From positions 20,175 through 84,174 of the forward strand of contig NZ_JAAXGE010000019.1 in the NCBI RefSeq assembly GCF_014750685.1: a stretch of DNA of 64,000 bases, given 5' to 3'. The position numbers were made by a program, and so were the translations under genes. The DNA comes from Bacteroides sp. GM023. Lineage in GTDB: Bacteria; Bacteroidota; Bacteroidia; Bacteroidales; Bacteroidaceae. Below, one piece after another: positions 37,974 through 47,296 of this stretch (positions within the stretch are counted from its first letter, which is position 1; each line of letters starts with the position of its first letter). The notes under the pieces are model-generated. The model saw nothing but the letters and a program-made list of their open reading frames with translations. It searched no databases and was not told where the DNA came from.

Positions 37974-39443
37974 CTAGGATCCGGCACCTTGCCGGTGCGG
38001 GTCGGGAAGTTCCGTCCAGTCCTTGTTCAGATAATCTTTACTGCTGTCTACAACAATCAGGACATGATCGTTTCCGCTGCAATAACCGCTATCATGCTGG
38101 AATTTGTGCACACCATTATCAAACTCACCGATATATTCCAGTTTGCCGTCTTTCGTTGTGTACCACCAGGCATTCTTCTTTGCACCGCTGATTTTACTGA
38201 AATCAACTTCCATCGGACGTCCGGTATAATTATATACCATCAGATAATCATTACCACGTGTAGCGATGGCACGGTCGTAACGCTCTCCGTTCTGACCTGC
38301 GATAATGGACTGATCCGGCACACGTTCAAAGAATGGGAAAGTCAGCATCAGATTCTTCAGATATTTCATTTGATTATAACCGGGATCGTTCAAAGCATCA
38401 TACCAGGGTTTCTTTGCTCCGTAAGCACCACCTACACCCGGTTTGATAAACTGCATGATGGAGTTGTGTCCATACGTATGTCCGAAAGAGCCTGCGAAGA
38501 CAGACCAATACGCATAGCGACGTACATCATAATCCTTCCATAACAATTCATTTTCGTCATGCAGGCCATGAGGAATTTCTTCATAGATAGGTTCTCCGTC
38601 GATAACAGGTTTCATCGGTTTCATAGCCATACTGCGTTCAACGAAACGCCAGTTGTCTTCTTCCGTATTCTCTTCGATAGGATAGTCACCGTCTCCGAAA
38701 CGTTGCCCGTAACGACGGTGTCCGCTTTGGAACATATTGAAATCCAGCCAAGGGGCATCATTGAACCAGGTTGCCGAGGTCGTTCTGCCACGTGGATGGA
38801 AAGTCATCAGGTGATTTTTGTCAATTGCCTTGATAGAGGTTGCCAGTGCTTCCCATTCGGCTGTTTTCACATCACCGCGAATATCCCCGCCGATAAACCA
38901 AATGATATTCGGTTCGTCTTTATAACGTTCTGCCAGGAACTTGCCGTAAGCTTTCGCTTGTTCCACGGTCATTTCGCCACGGTTCACAGGGCTTCCCCAT
39001 ATGCAGACCATACCAATATACATACCTTTTCTGGCTGCGGTACGAATGATATAATCCATGTGATCCCAATAACCATATACACCTTTCTGATTGATATTCT
39101 TAAAGTTATATCCGTCTATCATGGAATATTGTCCGTAGATATTCATGGATGGCACATTATTCAAAGTCTGAACCTGGATAACATTATATCCGCGACGTTT
39201 GCATTGCTCCAGATAATATTCAGCTTCATCGCGATTCAACCGTTCGGGAAGCAACCATCCTGTTTCTCCGAGCCAAAAGAAAGGAGTGCCGTTTTCGTGT
39301 TTCAAATAACGTCCCTCTTCGGAAACTACGAGTTTGCCGTTGTTCCAGGGAATATACGTTTTCTGTGTTTTCTTTTGTGCTGCCACAGAAGTGCTCAAGC
39401 TCAACAGTAGCAGTAAAAAAGGAATGATTCTTAGTTTACTCAT
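37974..39443 (-). CDS. GH140 apiosidase-like glycosidase
   Basis: The 489-residue protein has a signal peptide (cleavage near VAAQK) and a DUF4038-type (beta/alpha)8 barrel. IIWFIGGD puts an Asp at 187 and VIDGEPIYEE puts a Glu at 284; these are the residue numbers I recall for the catalytic pair of the characterized B. thetaiotaomicron apiosidase BT1012, a strong hint of one-to-one orthology. The enzyme would cut between apiose and the galacturonan backbone of RG-II. A small C-terminal beta domain follows (about 390-475). The last residues (HRQGAGS) are encoded by a palindromic repeat word also present at 20280. Confidence 0.9.
   Translation of the reverse strand: MSKLRIIPFLLLLLSLSTSVAAQKKTQKTYIPWNNGKLVVSEEGRYLKHENGTPFFWLGETGWLLPERLNRDEAEYYLEQCKRRGYNVIQVQTLNNVPSMNIYGQYSMIDGYNFKNINQKGVYGYWDHMDYIIRTAARKGMYIGMVCIWGSPVNRGEMTVEQAKAYGKFLAERYKDEPNIIWFIGGDIRGDVKTAEWEALATSIKAIDKNHLMTFHPRGRTTSATWFNDAPWLDFNMFQSGHRRYGQRFGDGDYPIEENTEEDNWRFVERSMAMKPMKPVIDGEPIYEEIPHGLHDENELLWKDYDVRRYAYWSVFAGSFGHTYGHNSIMQFIKPGVGGAYGAKKPWYDALNDPGYNQMKYLKNLMLTFPFFERVPDQSIIAGQNGERYDRAIATRGNDYLMVYNYTGRPMEVDFSKISGAKKNAWWYTTKDGKLEYIGEFDNGVHKFQHDSGYCSGNDHVLIVVDSSKDYLNKDWTELPDPHRQGAGS
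37981..37995. repeat. Second copy of the CCGGCAAGGTGCCGG palindrome
   Basis: CCGGCACCTTGCCGG is the exact reverse complement of the word at 20280-20294. Here it overlaps the 3' end of the GH140 coding sequence and contributes its last codons. Confidence 0.7.
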
Positions 39444-39495
39444 TGTATCTTATTGTTTTAAATTGTTTTCTTAATTGCCTTGCTGGGTAAGTCGA

Positions 39496-40698
39496 TTATC
39501 TATCGGACATTTTCTCAAACTCAATAGCGGCCAGGATAAATGAACCGACTGATTTCGGGTCATTCTCGATAACCGGTTCACTGATATAATATTCAAATGA
39601 TCCGTCGCGGTATCTTTTAGAATCTCCGCCCAGTCCGGCTACGGCACAGCAATTAGTGATGGTATAACTTCCGTCTTCTTCAAGGCGGGTGAAATTCTTA
39701 GTCATGCCGTCGAAAGCCTTTTGCACAGGTTCGATATATTCGTTTCCGATATATCCTTTGTTGATAGCTTTGGCGAGTGTATAGATAAACAGGGCAGTTG
39801 CCGAAGATTCCAGGTAATTTCCTTCGCGTGCACCCTGGTCAGTCACCTGAAACCAGGTACCGGATTGAGGATCCTGATATTTTACAATAGCTTTGGACAG
39901 CCCTTGCAGGATTTGTATGACACTGTCGCGTCCGGCAGTGTCCTGTGGAAGATAATCCAGCACATCTACGATGGCAGCACCATACCATCCGATACTACGG
40001 CTCCAAAAGTTAGGAGAGCATCCCGTTTCGGGATTCGCCCATTTCTGTTCACGGCTTTCGTCCCATCCGTGATAGTAAAGTCCGGTAGTCGGGTCGTACG
40101 TTTTACGGGCAATCAGAAGTATTTGTTTTACAGCTTCGTTAAATAAAGCCGATTCTTGGAAAGTAGCGCCATATTGCACCAAATAAGGAGAAGCCATAAA
40201 GATACCGTCCAGCCACATCTGATGGGTATATTTCAGTTTGTGCCAAAATCCACCTTCGCTGGTTCGTGGCTGTTCTGCCATTTGCTTGCGTAGTGTATCC
40301 ATCGCTATTTTGTAGCGTTCATCTCCTGTCTTTGCATAAAGGTCGAAAAGAATCTTTCCACCGTTGACATTATCAATGTTGAAAGAAAGGTACTTCATTG
40401 TTTTTATATGTCCGTCGGCATCGATCAGGCTGTCTGCATAGATTTTGGCATAATCATAATATGCACTGTCACCTGTGTGTTTCCATTCCTCGAGCATTGA
40501 CTTTACGACAAGTCCATGCGTATATCCCCAACGCGGCTTCTTGGCTTTTTCAATCATCCAAGGTTCCGGGAAACGTTTCATTTCGGAGCGTGCCATCCGT
40601 TCGCTCCATTTCTCTGTTTCTACTTTCTTGGTGGTTGTACAGGCAATGAAGCAGACAACTCCGCAAGCAATAATCAGCTTTAATAAATTTCGATTCAT
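39496..40698 (-). CDS. GH105 unsaturated uronyl hydrolase
   Basis: The 400-residue lipoprotein (lipobox FIAC followed by TTTKKVETE) has the (alpha/alpha)6 fold of GH105/GH88: RWGYTHGLV, HQMWLDGIFMASPYLVQYG with the catalytic Asp, and FWSRSIGWYGAAIVDVLDYLP. These enzymes remove the unsaturated galacturonic or glucuronic residue left by polysaccharide lyases, which fits the PL1 lyase in this locus. It starts 12 bp after GH95 and ends 52 bp before GH140, so it is the second gene of the operon. Confidence 0.92.
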   Translation of the reverse strand: MNRNLLKLIIACGVVCFIACTTTKKVETEKWSERMARSEMKRFPEPWMIEKAKKPRWGYTHGLVVKSMLEEWKHTGDSAYYDYAKIYADSLIDADGHIKTMKYLSFNIDNVNGGKILFDLYAKTGDERYKIAMDTLRKQMAEQPRTSEGGFWHKLKYTHQMWLDGIFMASPYLVQYGATFQESALFNEAVKQILLIARKTYDPTTGLYYHGWDESREQKWANPETGCSPNFWSRSIGWYGAAIVDVLDYLPQDTAGRDSVIQILQGLSKAIVKYQDPQSGTWFQVTDQGAREGNYLESSATALFIYTLAKAINKGYIGNEYIEPVQKAFDGMTKNFTRLEEDGSYTITNCCAVAGLGGDSKRYRDGSFEYYISEPVIENDPKSVGSFILAAIEFEKMSDR

Positions 40699-40710
40699 AT
40701 AGTTGAGTTT

Positions 40711-43185
40711 TTATTTTCCAATCAGAATATATTCTTGTCCCGCTTTTGTAGGCAGATCATACAAATAAGTTTTTGTCAGTTCTACTTTATTCAATTTTGC
40801 TTTTTCGTTAATCAACGGTCGGGCAATATCGGGTACTGCAAAGAGAGGATTCGGATTTTCCCCTTTCGCACGTTTCAAGCCTTTACCTGTCAGTGGGTTG
40901 AGTGAACGAAGTCGGCAATTACCCCCTTTATGGGATTTTACAATCAGACGGTCTACTTTTCCATCTTTCCAGTTGAGGCTTAGTTCGAAGCCGCCACGGG
41001 CAATGATTCCTTTCACTGAGCCTTCTTTCCAAAGGCTGGGAAGGGCAGGGAGCAAATAGATAAATCCGTCATAACTCTGCATCAACATTTCAGCTATACC
41101 TGCCGCACAACCGAAGTTACCATCAATCTGAAAGGGTGGGTGTGCGTCAAATAAGTTAGGATATGTGCCGCCTTTTTTCTTCTCGTTGCGTACAAGAGTC
41201 AATTGGTCTGTTATCAGTTTATAAGCGTGATCGCCATCGAGCAGGCGTGCCCAAAGGCAAACCTTCCATCCCATACTCCAACCGGTAGACGGATCTCCAC
41301 GATGAATGAGTGAAGTGCGTGCGGCATCGAATAATTCCGGTGTACGATAAGGAGAAATTTGATTGCTGGGGAATAATCCGTAAAGGTGAGAAACATGACG
41401 ATGCACGTCGTTCGGATCGTCCCAGTCGAACATCCATTCTTGTAATTGTCCCCAATGTCCTATTTGCATAGGAGCCATTTCTTTTAGTCTTTGTGTCAGG
41501 TGAGTGGCGAACTCCTGATCGGTATCTAATATTTGGGATGCTGAAATAATAGCCGTCCAAAGGTCAAAAATTAACTGATTATCCATTGTGCATCCTGCGG
41601 CTGTCGTTGCTTTCCCATTACTGCCTGAATGTACATTTTCCGGTGAATTGCTAGGACAAACTACCAGCCAGTTGTGTGCCGGTTCCTTTACCATAATTTC
41701 ATCAAAGAAACGACCGGATTCTTTCAGTATAGGATAGACAGAACGTAGAAACTCAACGTCTCCGGTATATAGGTAGCGTTCCCATAAATGACGGCAAAGC
41801 CATGCTCCGCCACTAGGCCACATACCTGAAGGAGCTTTATCGAGTGCTCCTGTAATGCGCCATATGTCCGTATTATGATGTAATACCCAACCATTGGCTC
41901 CATACATGATTTTAGCAGTTTCTTTACCTGTCTCACTGACTTCTTTTATCAGGCGGAAAAGAGGTTCATTCAGCTCGCTCAGATTAGCAACTTCTGATGG
42001 CCAGTAATTCATTTCCAAATTGATATTGCATGTATATTTGCTATCCCAGGAAGGGAACAATTTGTCGTTCCAAATACCTTGTAAATTGGCGGGTTGTCCG
42101 CCGGGTTGTGAAGAACAAATCAGCAGATAACGTCCGAACTGAAAGTAAGTGGCAACCAAATGAGCATCATTTGTTTCCTTGAAATTCTCGACACGTTTAT
42201 CGGTTGTTACATTTTTATATTGATCTTCGCCCAAATTCAAAGATACCCTGTTCAGATATTGACGATAGAAATCAGTATGACTTTTCTTTGCTTCCGCAAA
42301 CGAACGCGTCATTGCCTTAGACAGATAATCTTTAGCCCGTTCAGTCTGATTGCCTGTAATATCCAGATAATTATTGAAGTTGGTAGCAATAGATACATAA
42401 ACAATGGCTTCGTCAGCTCCTTCAACGGAGAGAACTCCATCTGTACAAGCTATTTTTCCACCCTTATTTTGTGCACTCAACCGTCCCTGAAATTCCACTT
42501 TCCCTTTAAGTCCTTCATGCCAGGAAGATACACCTGAAAGTGTGACGCAATTTCCTTCTTCAGAAGAAATCATAACATCTTGATGAGGAGAAGTTAATTG
42601 GGCATTGAAGGTAATCTGCCCCGGACGACTAGCTGTCAGTCTGACCATTACCACTTGGTCAGTAAATGAAGTGATTGTCTCACGCTGATATTGCACCCCG
42701 TCTACCTCATAACGTACGATAGCACGCGCTGAATCCAAACTCAGCTCCCGATAATAATTGGCATAACGGGTATGTCCGGGGAAAGCAATTCGTAAATCAC
42801 CGAAACTTTGGTAAGGCATTCCCGAATTTGTTTTTGCCATCACTTTCTCCGTAGCAAGGGTTTGTGCTTCCAGATACTTTCCGGCAAAAACAAGTTCGCG
42901 TACTTTCGGAATAAATTCCAGTGCGTTCGGGTTTGCGTTGTTGTTGGGGCGTCCTGCCCAAATGGTTTCTTCGTTTAGTTGTATTTGTTCTGTTCCCGGT
43001 GTCCCATATACCATAGCTCCCAAACGGCCGTTTCCTAAAGGCAAAGCCTCTGTCCATACTTGTGCAGGACGGTCGTACCATAACTTGTATTCCTGTGCAG
43101 AAATATTCGTTTCTTGCGCATGAATACTGCCTATGGACATCAGGACAAACATATATCCGAGCAATCTCTTTTTATTCATTTCCAT
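40711..43185 (-). CDS. GH95 alpha-L-fucosidase / alpha-L-galactosidase
   Basis: The 824-residue protein has a signal peptide (cleavage near IHAQE) and the GH95 layout: N-terminal beta-sandwich (LWYDRPAQVWTEALPLGNGRLGAMVYG), (alpha/alpha)6 barrel with LQGIWNDKLFPSWDSKYTCNINLEMNYWP split by loops, and a C-terminal sandwich. The catalytic Asn/Asp of that NLEMNYWP and the later QIDGNFG motif are intact. Within an RG-II operon the likely job is removing L-galactose or L-fucose from side chain A. It is first in the four-gene - strand operon, divergent from the DUF2807 gene. Confidence 0.93.
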   Translation of the reverse strand: MEMNKKRLLGYMFVLMSIGSIHAQETNISAQEYKLWYDRPAQVWTEALPLGNGRLGAMVYGTPGTEQIQLNEETIWAGRPNNNANPNALEFIPKVRELVFAGKYLEAQTLATEKVMAKTNSGMPYQSFGDLRIAFPGHTRYANYYRELSLDSARAIVRYEVDGVQYQRETITSFTDQVVMVRLTASRPGQITFNAQLTSPHQDVMISSEEGNCVTLSGVSSWHEGLKGKVEFQGRLSAQNKGGKIACTDGVLSVEGADEAIVYVSIATNFNNYLDITGNQTERAKDYLSKAMTRSFAEAKKSHTDFYRQYLNRVSLNLGEDQYKNVTTDKRVENFKETNDAHLVATYFQFGRYLLICSSQPGGQPANLQGIWNDKLFPSWDSKYTCNINLEMNYWPSEVANLSELNEPLFRLIKEVSETGKETAKIMYGANGWVLHHNTDIWRITGALDKAPSGMWPSGGAWLCRHLWERYLYTGDVEFLRSVYPILKESGRFFDEIMVKEPAHNWLVVCPSNSPENVHSGSNGKATTAAGCTMDNQLIFDLWTAIISASQILDTDQEFATHLTQRLKEMAPMQIGHWGQLQEWMFDWDDPNDVHRHVSHLYGLFPSNQISPYRTPELFDAARTSLIHRGDPSTGWSMGWKVCLWARLLDGDHAYKLITDQLTLVRNEKKKGGTYPNLFDAHPPFQIDGNFGCAAGIAEMLMQSYDGFIYLLPALPSLWKEGSVKGIIARGGFELSLNWKDGKVDRLIVKSHKGGNCRLRSLNPLTGKGLKRAKGENPNPLFAVPDIARPLINEKAKLNKVELTKTYLYDLPTKAGQEYILIGK

Positions 43186-43293
43186 CTAACTGCTTTTATA
43201 CTTTTATAAAAGGACGATTAAATGGGAATTTTGTACCCAATATATAGATAAAAGAAGTATATTTGTCAGTAGAATAATTAACAAAAAGACATT
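43186..43293. promoter_or_regulatory. Divergent promoter region GH95 / DUF2807
   Basis: 108 bp between divergent genes. On the + strand TATATTTG (43258-43265) matches the -7 consensus; the nearest TTG lies 24 bp upstream, slightly farther than usual. On the - strand only a near match (TATATTGG) was seen. The GH95 operon promoter must also lie here. Confidence 0.45.
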
Positions 43294-44085
43294 ATGAAGA
43301 ATTTGAAAGCTACGTCTATGTTGGCAGCGCTTTTATTTCTGTTCGTAGCAGGGATACAAGCACAAACCGTTACTCCGAGTAAGAAGTACATCACGAAGGA
43401 AGTAAAAAATGTGAGTAATTTTAGTGCTATTAAGGTGTTAGGCAGCCCGGATGTCGAGTATAGTCAAAGCAAAGGTTCCGGTACAACCGTTTCTATATAC
43501 GGATCGGACAATCTGGTCGATTTACTGGAAGTGTCTACGGTAAATGGCGTGCTTCTGGTAAATATAAAGAATGGCGTTAAGATTCTTAGTGGTGAACGTC
43601 GGTTGAAAGTGATTGCTTCTTCTCCTTCGTTGAATGAGGTAGAGATAAAAGGTTCGGCAGATGTGCATCTGAAAGGCACGGTTAAGGGAGCTGATATGCA
43701 GTTGAGTGTGATTGGTTCGGGAGATCTTGATGCGGAGAATCTACAATATACCAATGTGTCTGTCTGGGTAAAGGGTAGTGGAGATATTAATCTGAAAAAT
43801 GTAAAAGCAACGAGTGTAGATGTTCAGGTGAAAGGTTCCGGAGATGTAGATATTAAAGGTTCCACACAGCGTGCCGAACTATTGGTTAGTGGCTCCGGTG
43901 ATATTTCTGCTGATAAGTTGACTGCTACTGAAGTGGTTGCCACTGTTGCAGGTTCAGGCGATATCTCCTGCCATGCTTCAAAACAATTGGATGCAAAAGT
44001 AAGTGGTAGCGGTGATATTGACTATAAAGGAAGTCCTTCTATCGTGAATAAACAAGGTAGAAAAAGTCAGATTTCAGGTAAATAA
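43294..44085 (+). CDS. DUF2807 (GIN domain) secreted beta-solenoid protein
   Basis: The 263-residue protein has a signal peptide (cleavage near IQAQT) and a putative auto-transporter adhesin head GIN domain (DUF2807). Short repeats of the form GSGDI/GSGDV recur about every 16-18 residues from residue 145 onward, typical of this beta-helical fold. Function is unknown; proteins of the family are secreted or surface-exposed in Bacteroidota. It stands alone between a divergent promoter and a strong terminator and has no evident link to pectin use. Confidence 0.88.
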   Translation: MKNLKATSMLAALLFLFVAGIQAQTVTPSKKYITKEVKNVSNFSAIKVLGSPDVEYSQSKGSGTTVSIYGSDNLVDLLEVSTVNGVLLVNIKNGVKILSGERRLKVIASSPSLNEVEIKGSADVHLKGTVKGADMQLSVIGSGDLDAENLQYTNVSVWVKGSGDINLKNVKATSVDVQVKGSGDVDIKGSTQRAELLVSGSGDISADKLTATEVVATVAGSGDISCHASKQLDAKVSGSGDIDYKGSPSIVNKQGRKSQISGK

Positions 44086-44106
44086 GAAACTGCCTGATAT
44101 TAATAG

Positions 44107-44149
44107 AAAGCGGGTGAATGTGTAATATATTACGCATTCACCCGCTTTT
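44107..44149 (+). terminator. Terminator after DUF2807 gene
   Basis: Perfect 14-bp arms AAAGCGGGTGAATG (44107-44120) and CATTCACCCGCTTT (44134-44147), then T residues. Confidence 0.92.
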
Positions 44150-44427
44150 GTGTATCCAATAATGGAGTTGAATTATTATACAGTAAATATAACTTATGGT
44201 ATAGTTTATCATCGAATAGCCTCCCAATTTTGTGAAAATACCTTTTAGTGTATAAGTAACAAACGTCATTGTTACCATTTTTGAGAGAAACCACCCATTC
44301 TTTTTGTCTGAAACCACCTCATCTATGGTGGTTGAAAGGTCTATACTTGCGTCGGATTTTGGCATGCTGAACGATTGTTAGGCGTGTTTTGTTGAAGGTG
44401 TAAATATTAATTAAATCCGATATTAGC
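44150..44427. other. Non-coding leader of membrane regulator gene
   Basis: 278 bp with no convincing gene. A 75-codon open frame on the - strand (44138-44365) has no recognisable protein character and overlaps the terminator. A small hairpin CCACC/GGTGG lies near 44314-44335. The promoter of the regulator at 44428 should be here but no consensus pair was found. Confidence 0.5.
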
Positions 44428-46095
44428 ATGAATTATTGTTTTCTGAATTTGTTATTAAGCTTTCAAGCTTTGCTCCCTTTAGATGGTGGAGTCAATTTGT
44501 TAGGATATGTAGCCCCTGTGGGAAGTTTTGGTGTCGGGCTGTTCATTGTTCTATTTGCATATCTTGTTGTAGAGTATAATATTCAGTTGTTATCCCATGA
44601 AAAATTTAAGATTGCCATCAATATACTTCATACCACGCACACACCGTTGATATTACTACGCAACCAGTTGGAAGAGCTTAAAACCGGAAATCTTCCTGAA
44701 CCTATCTCTCAGAAAATAGAAGAAGCATTGGGATATACTGAATCTATAATATACTGTAACCAGAATGTTGCGACGCTCGGCAAAGTCAATGGGAAAATTA
44801 AACCCAAGACATCAACCGTTAATTTGGAACTCTCCACTTACATCACTTCCATTGTTAATCGCTGTCGTCCTTATGCCAATTCCCGCCAAATACGGTTGAC
44901 GGTCAATGAATGTTCGGATTGCGTCAGTTGCAAGATAAACGAAAGTATCATGACCGCTGCGCTCCAACATCTTTTAAACAGGATGATTCTGATAACGGGG
45001 TCGGGCAGTTGTATATCAATTAATATAACACGTATAATGAATACCTGGAATTTGCAGATAAGTAACTGCGAAGCAGAAGGGAAAGGAACAGAGAAAATGT
45101 TCCCGTTTATTCCTGTCATGTTTCCCATGTACGGATATAGTGACCTGTGGACTGTCAGAAAAATCATCCGCCTACATGGTGGCAGAATAACCGGTTATGG
45201 ACATGGCAAAGCTGTTACCTTTCAAATATCTATTCCTACAGAGTGCCACTGCCAAAATAAGGAATGTCCGGTCATGAAACAATCTTCAGCAAGCAAGAAG
45301 GGCAATCCCCAACCAAAGGATACTCCTAACATCTTATTAGTAATGACAGACAAACTATTCAGTAATTATCTGAAGAAATCCCTGTCGAGATATTTTCAAG
45401 TTTCAGTTCTTGAAGATCCGGGTCAAGTAATGAATACTGCCATTCGTCAAAATCCTGATGCAATCATTATTGATGATAATGTAAACGGTGTAAGCGGTGA
45501 TTCACTCTGTTTTCAAATCAAGGCCAACAAGTCCATTGGGAATATGCCGGTTGTGCTTCTGACGAGATCTTTTGATAACGAAAGTTATCTGTCTCATTTA
45601 GGAAGCGGAGCTGACCGGCTTGAACTACGGGCAGAAAGTATTTGCAAACTTAGGGCAGACATACGTATGCTTATAGAAAACCATATGATTTTACGTGAAC
45701 GAATAAAACTGTTTTTGTCGGATGTCATTCCTCCGATATCTCCCATGAAAGCGGAAACAAAAAATGAAAACCAGATATTTATGGATAATGTCAATGAAAT
45801 ATTAGAGAGAAATCTTGCTACAGAAAAATATACGATAGATAGACTCAGTGCCGACGTAGGTATGAGCCGAACCGCCTTTTACAGTAAAATGAAAGAAATT
45901 ATCGGACGGACACCGGAAGACTATGTCTATGCATACAAAATGGAAAAGGCGCTAAAATTACTGGCTTCCCAACAGTTTAGCATTTCAGAGATTGCATATA
46001 TGCTGGGATATTGTGACAGCAAATATTTTGGGAAGAAATTTAAAGGTTTCTATCATATATGTCCTACTGATTATATAAAGAAGATTGTAGGATAA
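44428..46095 (+). CDS. Membrane AraC-type regulator, sensor-less hybrid two-component-like
   Basis: The 555-residue protein starts with about 28 residues and one membrane helix (about 29-50), then a histidine-kinase-like segment (ILHTTHTPL, His68), an ATPase-like segment (about 115-275), a receiver-like domain (about 299-420, Asp349 at the phospho-acceptor position) and an intact AraC-type DNA-binding domain (about 450-555). Bacteroides hybrid two-component regulators have a large periplasmic sensor first; here it is absent. The kinase N and G boxes are eroded (LLNRM, no DxGxG), and the receiver lacks the paired acidic residues and the conserved Lys. So it is probably a pseudokinase regulator. 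It may control the adjacent RG-II operon, which is inference. Confidence 0.75.
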   Translation: MNYCFLNLLLSFQALLPLDGGVNLLGYVAPVGSFGVGLFIVLFAYLVVEYNIQLLSHEKFKIAINILHTTHTPLILLRNQLEELKTGNLPEPISQKIEEALGYTESIIYCNQNVATLGKVNGKIKPKTSTVNLELSTYITSIVNRCRPYANSRQIRLTVNECSDCVSCKINESIMTAALQHLLNRMILITGSGSCISINITRIMNTWNLQISNCEAEGKGTEKMFPFIPVMFPMYGYSDLWTVRKIIRLHGGRITGYGHGKAVTFQISIPTECHCQNKECPVMKQSSASKKGNPQPKDTPNILLVMTDKLFSNYLKKSLSRYFQVSVLEDPGQVMNTAIRQNPDAIIIDDNVNGVSGDSLCFQIKANKSIGNMPVVLLTRSFDNESYLSHLGSGADRLELRAESICKLRADIRMLIENHMILRERIKLFLSDVIPPISPMKAETKNENQIFMDNVNEILERNLATEKYTIDRLSADVGMSRTAFYSKMKEIIGRTPEDYVYAYKMEKALKLLASQQFSISEIAYMLGYCDSKYFGKKFKGFYHICPTDYIKKIVG

Positions 46096-46118
46096 AAAGA
46101 CGTATTTACCATATTCTT

Positions 46119-46155
46119 GTATAGTTAGATTGGAATGTATTTAATCTAACTATAC
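46119..46155. terminator. Bidirectional terminator between convergent regulators
   Basis: Perfect 13-bp arms GTATAGTTAGATT (46119-46131) and AATCTAACTATAC (46143-46155). It lies between the membrane regulator (+) and the AraC gene (-). Confidence 0.75.
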
Positions 46156-46212
46156 ATTGATATAAAATGTGTATTTGGTTGATATTAAGTATTCATAATC
46201 AGTAAATTCAAT

Positions 46213-47088
46213 CTATTCTCTGAATTCCGCAGGTAAATACCCCGTTTGCCGTTTAAAGAATTTCACGAAATAGGATGGGTCTTCAAATCCCAGGTAGAAA
46301 GCTATCTCCTTAATTTTTAAATCAGAATGAAGGAGTTGCCGCTTGGCTTCCAGTATTATTCGTTCGTTGATAATCTTTAAAGGAGTACTATGAGAACTTT
46401 CATAGACGTAATTAGTTAATGATTTGGTGGATACATTCAAACGACTGGCATATTCTTTTACAGTATGCATCTGTCTGTAATGATGTTCCAATATTTGTCG
46501 AAATCGTACAAAAGTACGGTTGGAAGAATTATTAATGCACAGAGGAATACCAGTTCCTCTTTCACCTGTACGTTGCACATATATCAAGAACATTTTTACT
46601 AAATATTTCAAGTAGTCCTTGTGTGCAAAAGCTTTTATATTTTCTGTTTCTACTTTCATTTCTTCAGCAATATATTCAAGTCGTCGGGTATCTTTGGGCA
46701 TTATCTTATAATATGGCACTGCGTCAAAAGCATTAAATACATTGTACTTGAGAAATACATTCTCACTACTTCCTTCGTCTGAAAGGAAACTTTCATTGAA
46801 GTGTATGATGATCCCTTTTGAACAATGATTATCATCGAAATAGTGTATTTGTCCGGGTGAGATGAAAAATAAGGTGTTATCCGTAATTGGATATTCCTTA
46901 AAATCGACATAATGAACGCCCGTACCCTGTTGAAACCATATAATCTGATAAAATGTATGTATATGAGCCTTTTGAGGAGCATCTCCGTTGTTGTGGAAGA
47001 AGTCCGGCATCTCCATTATATCGAATTGTATTTCGTCAGGAGTTTCCTTTTCTAAATCATATTGGGTAAAAACAGTGTTCCGTGTCAT
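46213..47088 (-). CDS. AraC-family transcriptional regulator
   Basis: The 291-residue protein has an N-terminal cupin-like sensing domain (about 15-170; FFHNNGDAPQKAHIHTFYQIIWFQ, LFFISPGQIHYF) and a C-terminal double helix-turn-helix (about 190-291; MHTVKEYASRLNVSTKSLTNYV, IKEIAFYLGFEDPSYFVKFFKR). It is divergent from the small gene at 47297, and the shared 208-bp gap holds two CAATGGTAAA direct repeats 21 bp apart plus an inverted copy, typical of AraC-type operators. So it likely controls that small gene and itself. Confidence 0.92.
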   Translation of the reverse strand: MTRNTVFTQYDLEKETPDEIQFDIMEMPDFFHNNGDAPQKAHIHTFYQIIWFQQGTGVHYVDFKEYPITDNTLFFISPGQIHYFDDNHCSKGIIIHFNESFLSDEGSSENVFLKYNVFNAFDAVPYYKIMPKDTRRLEYIAEEMKVETENIKAFAHKDYLKYLVKMFLIYVQRTGERGTGIPLCINNSSNRTFVRFRQILEHHYRQMHTVKEYASRLNVSTKSLTNYVYESSHSTPLKIINERIILEAKRQLLHSDLKIKEIAFYLGFEDPSYFVKFFKRQTGYLPAEFRE

Positions 47089-47138
47089 ATCATTCTATAA
47101 TTTATAGAGTACAAAGATAGTATGTTACCTGTTCTTTG

Positions 47139-47218
47139 CAATGGTAAAAAGAAGATATTCAATGGTAAATATGGGAAAGCAATTTTTAATCAGGAATACA
47201 TATTCCCAATTTTACCAT
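47139..47218. promoter_or_regulatory. Probable AraC operator: repeated ATGGTAAA sites
   Basis: CAATGGTAAA occurs at 47139-47148 and again at 47160-47169, 21 bp apart (two helical turns). An inverted copy ATTTTACCAT sits at 47209-47218, next to the promoter of the small gene at 47297. The arrangement resembles AraC-type half-sites with potential looping. Confidence 0.6.
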
Positions 47219-47237
47219 ATATTTTCTCTAATGCACA

Positions 47238-47268
47238 TTGAACGGCAGTCTGAATGACTCTAACTTTG
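47238..47268 (+). promoter_or_regulatory. Bacteroides-type promoter of small gene
   Basis: TTG at 47238-47240, a 20-bp spacer and TAACTTTG at 47261-47268 match the Bacteroides consensus, 28 bp before the start codon at 47297. Confidence 0.65.
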
Positions 47269-47296
47269 CAGTGTTAATTAAAAAATAAAGAAAATT

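Noticed and set aside
38559..39410. 283-codon + strand open frame opposite GH140
   Set aside because: Long but antisense to a clearly conserved enzyme gene; composition is that of a shadow frame.
44138..44365. 75-codon - strand open frame
   Set aside because: Overlaps the DUF2807 terminator, no recognisable domain, no promoter or start context.
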